The position numbers and the translations under genes were made by a program. Positions 6,024 to 8,302 of a stretch of 8,302 nt of DNA are shown piece by piece; the stretch's first letter is position 1; every line of letters starts with the position of its first letter. Origin of the DNA: Gammaproteobacteria bacterium (GTDB lineage: Bacteria > Pseudomonadota > Gammaproteobacteria > Thiohalorhabdales > Thiohalorhabdaceae); the NCBI GenBank assembly GCA_018609925.1, contig JAHEOG010000188.1, forward strand, positions 1 to 8,302. Reading direction: 5' to 3'. Below the pieces are notes generated by a model that was not told the origin of the DNA, did not search any database, and worked only from the letters and a program-made list of their open reading frames with translations.

Positions 6024-6079
6024 GTCATTGCGAGGAGCCCCCGGATCAGGTCCGGGGCAGACTCGAGGGGCGACGAAGC
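6024..6079 (+). repeat. GTCATTGCGAGGAGC-type interspersed repeat
   Basis: GTCATTGCGAGGAGC (6024-6038), a hairpin CCCCGGA/TCCGGGG (6039-6045 with 6051-6057) and GGGGCGACGAAGCC (6067-6080) follow in order. Both ends resemble a palindromic repeat seen between genes in many bacteria. It codes for nothing recognisable. Confidence 0.6.
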
Positions 6080-6096
6080 CGTGCGACGGCTAGGCC

Positions 6097-6182
6097 GTCA
6101 TCCCGAGCGCCGGCGAGGGATCTTCCGAAGTAGCCTTATCCCGGGAGATCCCGGGTCAGCGGTTCCCGCCGCCCGGGATGAC
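6097..6182 (+). repeat. REP pair A (inverted, MITE-like ends)
   Basis: An 86-bp element bounded by GTCATCCCGAG and CCCGGGATGAC, inverted ends matching at 10 of 11 positions. It consists of two head-to-head palindromic units: a minus-orientation unit (6097-6122) and a plus-orientation unit (about 6146-6182, GAGATCCCGGG to CCCGGGATGAC). It encodes no protein. Confidence 0.75.
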
Positions 6183-6240
6183 GGAGTGTTTCACAGGCGT
6201 TGTACTTCCCGCACCCCGGACGCTGCTTGGCCCCCTCCCC

Positions 6241-6368
6241 GTCATCCCGGAAAGGCCGGGAACGGAGTGAGCGGCCTTATCCGGGATCCGTCGGAACCGG
6301 CCCGGTTTCCCGGCAAGGTCTGCTTCTGGGAGATCCCGGATCGCTGCTAACGCAGCGTCCGGGATGAC
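6241..6368 (+). repeat. REP pair B (perfect 11-bp inverted ends)
   Basis: A 128-bp element with perfect 11-bp terminal inverted repeats, GTCATCCCGGA and TCCGGGATGAC. The right half is a strong hairpin: ATCCCGGA (6333-6340) with TCCGGGAT (6358-6365), and inner GCTGC/GCAGC around TAAC. The left half, ending TCCGGGATCC, is a second unit in the opposite orientation. It shares structure with pair A. The ends also resemble a small non-autonomous mobile element, but no target duplication was identified. Confidence 0.75.
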
Positions 6369-6392
6369 GGGAAGGGGCAGGCGGGGAAACGG

Positions 6393-6458
6393 CAATTGGC
6401 AGTTGGCAGTTGCCAGTTGGCAGTAGTCAGCAGTCAGTAGTCAGTAGTCAGTAGTCAG
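6393..6458 (+). repeat. heptamer tandem repeat, array 2 (CAGTTGG/CAGTAGT units)
   Basis: Nine 7-bp units with no slippage: CAATTGG, CAGTTGG, CAGTTGC, CAGTTGG, CAGTAGT, CAGCAGT, then three CAGTAGT, ending in a partial CAG. The unit changes from CAGTTGG to CAGTAGT midway, suggesting local amplification of variants. Confidence 0.9.
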
Positions 6459-6552
6459 GGAAAGGCTAACCAGGCCCCTCTAGCTTCGGAAAAGGGACCC
6501 TTCGGGCCCCGGTCCAATGGGCCTAACCGGAAAAACCTAGGAAACGCAGCTA
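6459..6552 (+). other. leader of the DNA glycosylase gene; one hairpin, no clear promoter
   Basis: Between array 2 and the glycosylase start lies a hairpin, GGG-A-CCC (6494-6500) with GGG-CCC (6504-6509) around TTC. It is not followed by a T-run. I see no convincing -35/-10 pair. With the repeats listed before it, this completes the 565-base gene-free stretch after rluB. Confidence 0.4.
6539..6544 (+). promoter_or_regulatory. ribosome-binding site fixing the TTG start of the DNA glycosylase
   Basis: AGGAAA ends a few bases before TTG 6553; AGGA is 10 nt from the start. An in-frame TAG at 6538-6540 closes the frame upstream, and no ATG or GTG lies between it and the TTG. The next in-frame ATG (6736) would cut into the conserved domain. 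Confidence 0.6.
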
Positions 6553-7230
6553 TTGGCCACTTTCCGGGATATCCACGACCACCTCTACGCGGCCTTCGGT
6601 CCGCAGGGTTGGTGGCCGGCGGAGACCCCCTTCGAGGTGGCCGTGGGCGCCATCCTCACCCAGAACACCGCCTGGACCAACGTCGAGCGCGCCGTCGCCA
6701 ACCTGAAGGCCGGCGGCTGGCTGGACCCGGCGACCATGGCGGAGGCCGACCCCGACGCCCTGGCCGAGCCCATCCGTCCCACGGGCTACTTCAACGTCAA
6801 GGCGCGAAGGCTGCAGGCCCTGTGCCGGTTCCTCCTGGACAGCGCCGGCGGCCGCATCGAGGCCCTGGCCGGGGAGGACACCGCCGACCTCCGGGGCCAG
6901 CTGCTGGGGATCAAGGGCGTCGGCGAGGAGACCGCCGACTCCATCCTCCTCTACGGCCTGGGCCATCCCGTCTTCGTGGTGGATGCCTACACCCGGCGCA
7001 TCTTCGAGCGCCTGGAGCTGCTCGAGCCGGGGCTGTCCTACGGTCGGATCCAGGCCGCCTTCGAGGCGGCGCTGCCCCGGGACCCGGCCCTGTTCAACGA
7101 ATACCACGCCCTGGTGGTGTCCCTGGGCAAGGACTACTGCAAGCCCCGGCCTAGATGCCCCCAATGCCCGATCCAAGAAATCTGCCCCTATCCCGACGCA
7201 ACCGGGGGATTCCCGCCTGCGCGGGAATGA
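6553..7230 (+). CDS. HhH-GPD DNA glycosylase, MagIII-like (COG2231), with 4Fe-4S motif
   Basis: Base-excision repair enzyme of the endonuclease III superfamily, 225 residues from a TTG start. FEVAVGAILTQNTAWTNVE (about 26-44) is the conserved N-terminal helix pair. LLGIKGVGEETADSILL (about 117-133) is the helix-hairpin-helix, and FVVDAYTRRIF (about 141-151) contains the catalytic Asp. Where Nth has its lyase lysine (GRKTA), this protein has Glu (GEETA), so a monofunctional glycosylase is expected. H. pylori MagIII, which removes 3-methyladenine, belongs to the same branch. The C-terminus has four cysteines spaced C-x5-C-x2-C-x5-C (YCKPRPRCPQCPIQEIC), an iron-sulfur loop slightly shorter than in Nth (first spacing x6). 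The final residues GGFPPARE and the stop come from a REP-like unit, so the native end was probably a few residues different. The gene stands alone between two repeat zones. The exact lesion removed is not known. Confidence 0.83.
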   Translation: MATFRDIHDHLYAAFGPQGWWPAETPFEVAVGAILTQNTAWTNVERAVANLKAGGWLDPATMAEADPDALAEPIRPTGYFNVKARRLQALCRFLLDSAGGRIEALAGEDTADLRGQLLGIKGVGEETADSILLYGLGHPVFVVDAYTRRIFERLELLEPGLSYGRIQAAFEAALPRDPALFNEYHALVVSLGKDYCKPRPRCPQCPIQEICPYPDATGGFPPARE

Positions 7231-7233
7231 CGG
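7205..7233 (+). repeat. REP-like unit (+ orientation) at the 3' end of the glycosylase gene
   Basis: GGGGATTCCCGC and GCGGGAATGACGG form an 8-bp perfect stem (7209-7216 with 7221-7228) around a CTGC loop. The glycosylase stop TGA (7228-7230) lies within the GGAATGACG end. Confidence 0.88.
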
Positions 7234-7258
7234 ATGGCGGGCCGCCAGGATGGAGAGT

Positions 7259-7297
7259 CGTCACTCCGGCCGGCGCACCGCGCCGAGCCGGAATCTC
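7259..7297 (+). repeat. REP-like unit (- orientation), long double-stem hairpin
   Basis: CGTCACTCCGGC to GCCGGAATCTC. The outer stem ACTCCGGC/GCCGGAAT (one mismatch) continues into an inner stem CGGCGC/GCGCCG (7271-7276 with 7280-7285), with one bulged A. Confidence 0.75.
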
Positions 7298-7395
7298 CCA
7301 GAAAAGGGCCTTCCGACAAGGCCGCAGATCCGGAAGAAGCTATTCGTCCCGTATATGGCCCGGTTGCTGATCCGGGTCAGAAATGGCGTCGGTGA

Positions 7396-7478
7396 CGTCA
7401 TTGCACGGGAATGACGAGCCCCTGGTCGAAAAGCCTCGTCTTTCCGGCCAGCCCGGATGGATGTGCCGGAATCCCCCC
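7396..7478 (+). repeat. REP pair: degenerate (+) unit and (-) unit, first copy of a 72-bp direct repeat
   Basis: CGTCATT (7396-7402) pairs with AATGACG (7410-7416). After a short spacer containing TCGAAAA comes a minus-orientation unit with TTCCGGC (7442-7448) pairing with GCCGGAA (7465-7471) and ending in ATCCCCCC. The stretch 7407-7477 recurs with small changes at 7533-7605. Confidence 0.78.
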
Positions 7479-7515
7479 GAGGACCTGCCCGGTTCAACCG
7501 GTACGGCCCTTCCGA

Positions 7516-7605
7516 GGGATTCCCGCTTGCGCGGGAATGACGAGCCCCCATTCGAAAAAGGCCCCGTCATTCCGGCCATCCCGAAGGGATGAGCCGGAAT
7601 CCCCC
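7516..7605 (+). repeat. REP pair: (+) unit and (-) unit, second copy of the 72-bp direct repeat
   Basis: The plus unit has a perfect ATTCCCGC/GCGGGAAT stem (7519-7526 with 7531-7538) and a TTGC loop. The spacer contains TTCGAAAAA. The minus unit has ATTCCGGC (7569-7576) pairing with GCCGGAAT (7593-7600) and an inner ATCCC/GGGAT stem. 7533-7605 is the second copy of the 7407-7477 module. Confidence 0.85.
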
Positions 7606-7629
7606 AGACGGGTCTCGGTGCCTACCAAA

Positions 7630-7675
7630 CCCCTGGGTCCATCCAGGGGATTCCCGCTCAAGGCGGGAATGACGG
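7630..7675 (+). repeat. REP-like unit (+ orientation) with preceding hairpin
   Basis: CCCCTGG (7630-7636) pairs with CCAGGGG (7643-7649). It is followed by ATTCCCGC (7650-7657) pairing with GCGGGAAT (7663-7670) around TCAAG, then GACGG. This is the last REP-like unit in the window. Bases 7676-7730 hold only a weak CCCC/GGGG hairpin. Confidence 0.82.
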
Positions 7676-7730
7676 GATAATGGCTGGAAATCCCCGCCCT
7701 TGGTGGGGCTCCGCAAGGACGGACCCTTGC

Positions 7731-7800
7731 CTTCTGCCAGCAGCCTCCTGCCTACTGCCAACTGCCAACTGACCACTGTCAACTGCCGACTGCCTGCTGC
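7731..7800 (-). repeat. heptamer tandem repeat, array 3 (inverted relative to arrays 1 and 2)
   Basis: Ten 7-bp units fill exactly 70 bases, read on the + strand as CTTCTGC, CAGCAGC, CTCCTGC, CTACTGC, CAACTGC, CAACTGA, CCACTGT, CAACTGC, CGACTGC, CTGCTGC. On the minus strand they read GCAGTTG-like, the same family as arrays 1 and 2. Period is kept although units differ. Confidence 0.85.
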
Positions 7801-7803
7801 ACC

Positions 7804-7827
7804 TTTCCCCTCCCTCCCTTCCCCTTT
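7804..7827 (-). other. polypurine/polypyrimidine mirror repeat with G-quadruplex motif upstream of egtB
   Basis: TTTCCCCT (7804-7811) is mirrored by TCCCCTTT (7820-7827) within a 26-nt uninterrupted pyrimidine run (7802-7827). The minus strand reads GGGG-AA-GGG-A-GGG-A-GGGG (7824 down to 7807), a canonical four-run quadruplex motif with loops of 1-2 nt. It lies 27 nt before the egtB ribosome site, on the template strand. Confidence 0.7.
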
Positions 7828-7850
7828 ACCCTGATCCCGATCCCCCTCAC

Positions 7851-7855
7851 AGGAG
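7851..7855 (+). promoter_or_regulatory. ribosome-binding site of egtB
   Basis: AGGAG is centred about 10 nt before ATG 7864 (8-nt gap). An ATG at 7856 is out of frame. No clear promoter hexamers were found between the heptamer array and this site. Confidence 0.7.
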
Positions 7856-7863
7856 ATGGCTCC

Positions 7864-8302
7864 ATGGCCGCTACGGCCCAGGATCCCGCCGACCTGATCC
7901 GCCGCTACCGGGATGTCCGCGGACTCACCGAGACTCTGGCGGCTCCGCTCTCCCCCGAGGACTGCACCGCCCAGTCCATGCCCGAGGCCAGCCCGGTGAA
8001 GTGGCACCTGGCCCACAGCGCCTGGTTCTTCGAGACCTTCGTGCTGGAGGCCTTCCAGGACGGATTCCGTCCTTACGATCCGCAGTACCGGATCCTGTTC
8101 AACTCCTACTACAACGGGGTGGGCGACCAGCATCCCCGGCCCCGGCGGGGCCTGCTGACCCGGCCCGGGATCGAGGAGGTCTACGACTACCGCCTGCACG
8201 TGGACCGGGCCATGGAAGCGCTGCTGGAGGGGGATGCACCGACCGAGGCGGCTTTCCGGACGGAGCTTGGGCTGAACCACGAGCAGCAGCACCAGGAGCT
8301 GA
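7864..8302 (+). CDS. egtB: ergothioneine biosynthesis protein EgtB (sulfoxide synthase), N-terminal part
   Basis: EgtB is a non-haem iron enzyme that joins a sulfur donor (gamma-glutamylcysteine or cysteine) to trimethylhistidine with O2, making the sulfoxide precursor of ergothioneine, a thiol antioxidant. The window contains 146 codons plus one base; the complete protein is usually about 420-440 residues, so the C-terminal FGE-sulfatase-like domain lies outside. The visible part is the DinB-like four-helix domain. KWHLAHSAWFFETF (46-59) gives iron ligand H51, and LNHEQQHQEL (137-146) gives H139 and H143, matching the three-His site known for this family. LFNSYYNGVGDQHPRPRRG (78-96) is also characteristic. 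The start ATG has a good AGGAG site. OvoA, the related ovothiol enzyme, is less likely because the N-terminus matches EgtB spacing. Whether egtD follows cannot be seen. Confidence 0.88.
   Translation, partial: MAATAQDPADLIRRYRDVRGLTETLAAPLSPEDCTAQSMPEASPVKWHLAHSAWFFETFVLEAFQDGFRPYDPQYRILFNSYYNGVGDQHPRPRRGLLTRPGIEEVYDYRLHVDRAMEALLEGDAPTEAAFRTELGLNHEQQHQEL

Noticed and set aside
5549..6350. Plus-strand open frames in other phases overlapping rluB and the first repeat zone
   Set aside because: The products are Arg/Pro/Gly-rich translations of rluB in another frame or of the palindromic repeats.
6241..6368. Complete insertion sequence
   Set aside because: It has inverted ends but is only 128 bp, encodes no transposase and shows no identified target-site duplication; the alternating REP-unit reading explains it better.
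7155..7680. Small open frames in the second repeat zone, with peptides such as RGIPACAGMT
   Set aside because: These peptides are the usual translation of REP-like palindromes and no independent gene signal is present.
6393..7800. CRISPR array
   Set aside because: The repeats are 7-bp tandem units or palindromes of varied spacing; there are no 25-40 bp direct repeats with equal-length unique spacers and no cas genes.
7567..8292. Minus-strand frame of 241 codons opposite egtB and the heptamer array
   Set aside because: egtB on the other strand has clear conserved motifs; this frame has none.

Overview
This window carries chromosomal DNA of a high-GC bacterium. The gene set (RluB-type pseudouridine synthase, the trpS-scpA-scpB-rluB order, a short M50 protease just upstream) fits a gammaproteobacterium. 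The quinoprotein next to a sulfocyanin-like blue-copper lipoprotein hints at a chemolithotrophic or halophilic/acidophilic lineage. This placement is inferred from protein families, not from a database match. All recognised genes read on the + strand.

Layout. (1) 1-1752, periplasmic redox pair: the C-terminal part of a PQQ-dependent dehydrogenase, cut by the window start, with the Asp-x-Asp signature of lanthanide-dependent enzymes, followed by a lipoprotein with a sulfocyanin-type copper domain. (2) 1810-5987, housekeeping operon: site-2 protease family protein (M50), tryptophanyl-tRNA synthetase, ScpA and ScpB (the non-SMC condensin subunits) and RluB. The genes are separated by 6 nt or overlap, except at the start of scpB, where the expected coupled start ATG is followed two codons later by an in-frame TAG. 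(3) 5988-6552, a gene-free stretch of REP-like palindromes and 7-bp tandem repeats. (4) 6553-7230, a HhH-GPD DNA glycosylase of the MagIII-like (COG2231) type with a 4Fe-4S motif but no Nth-type catalytic lysine. (5) 7231-7863, a second gene-free repeat zone ending in an inverted heptamer array and a G-quadruplex-capable mirror repeat. (6) 7864-8302, the 5' part of egtB (ergothioneine biosynthesis), cut by the window end.

The most distinctive theme is the REP-like family. Each unit has the asymmetric form GGGATTCC-stem-GGAATGACG. Units alternate in orientation through both gene-free stretches, two units lie in frame inside scpA as a repeated Gly/Ser-rich peptide, and another supplies the last codons and the stop codon of the glycosylase. 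No transposase or REP-associated tyrosine transposase is present, and no tRNA, rRNA or CRISPR array was seen. I found no convincing new multi-gene system. The points worth checking are the repeat-to-protein conversion in scpA, the scpB start anomaly and the quinoprotein-sulfocyanin pairing.
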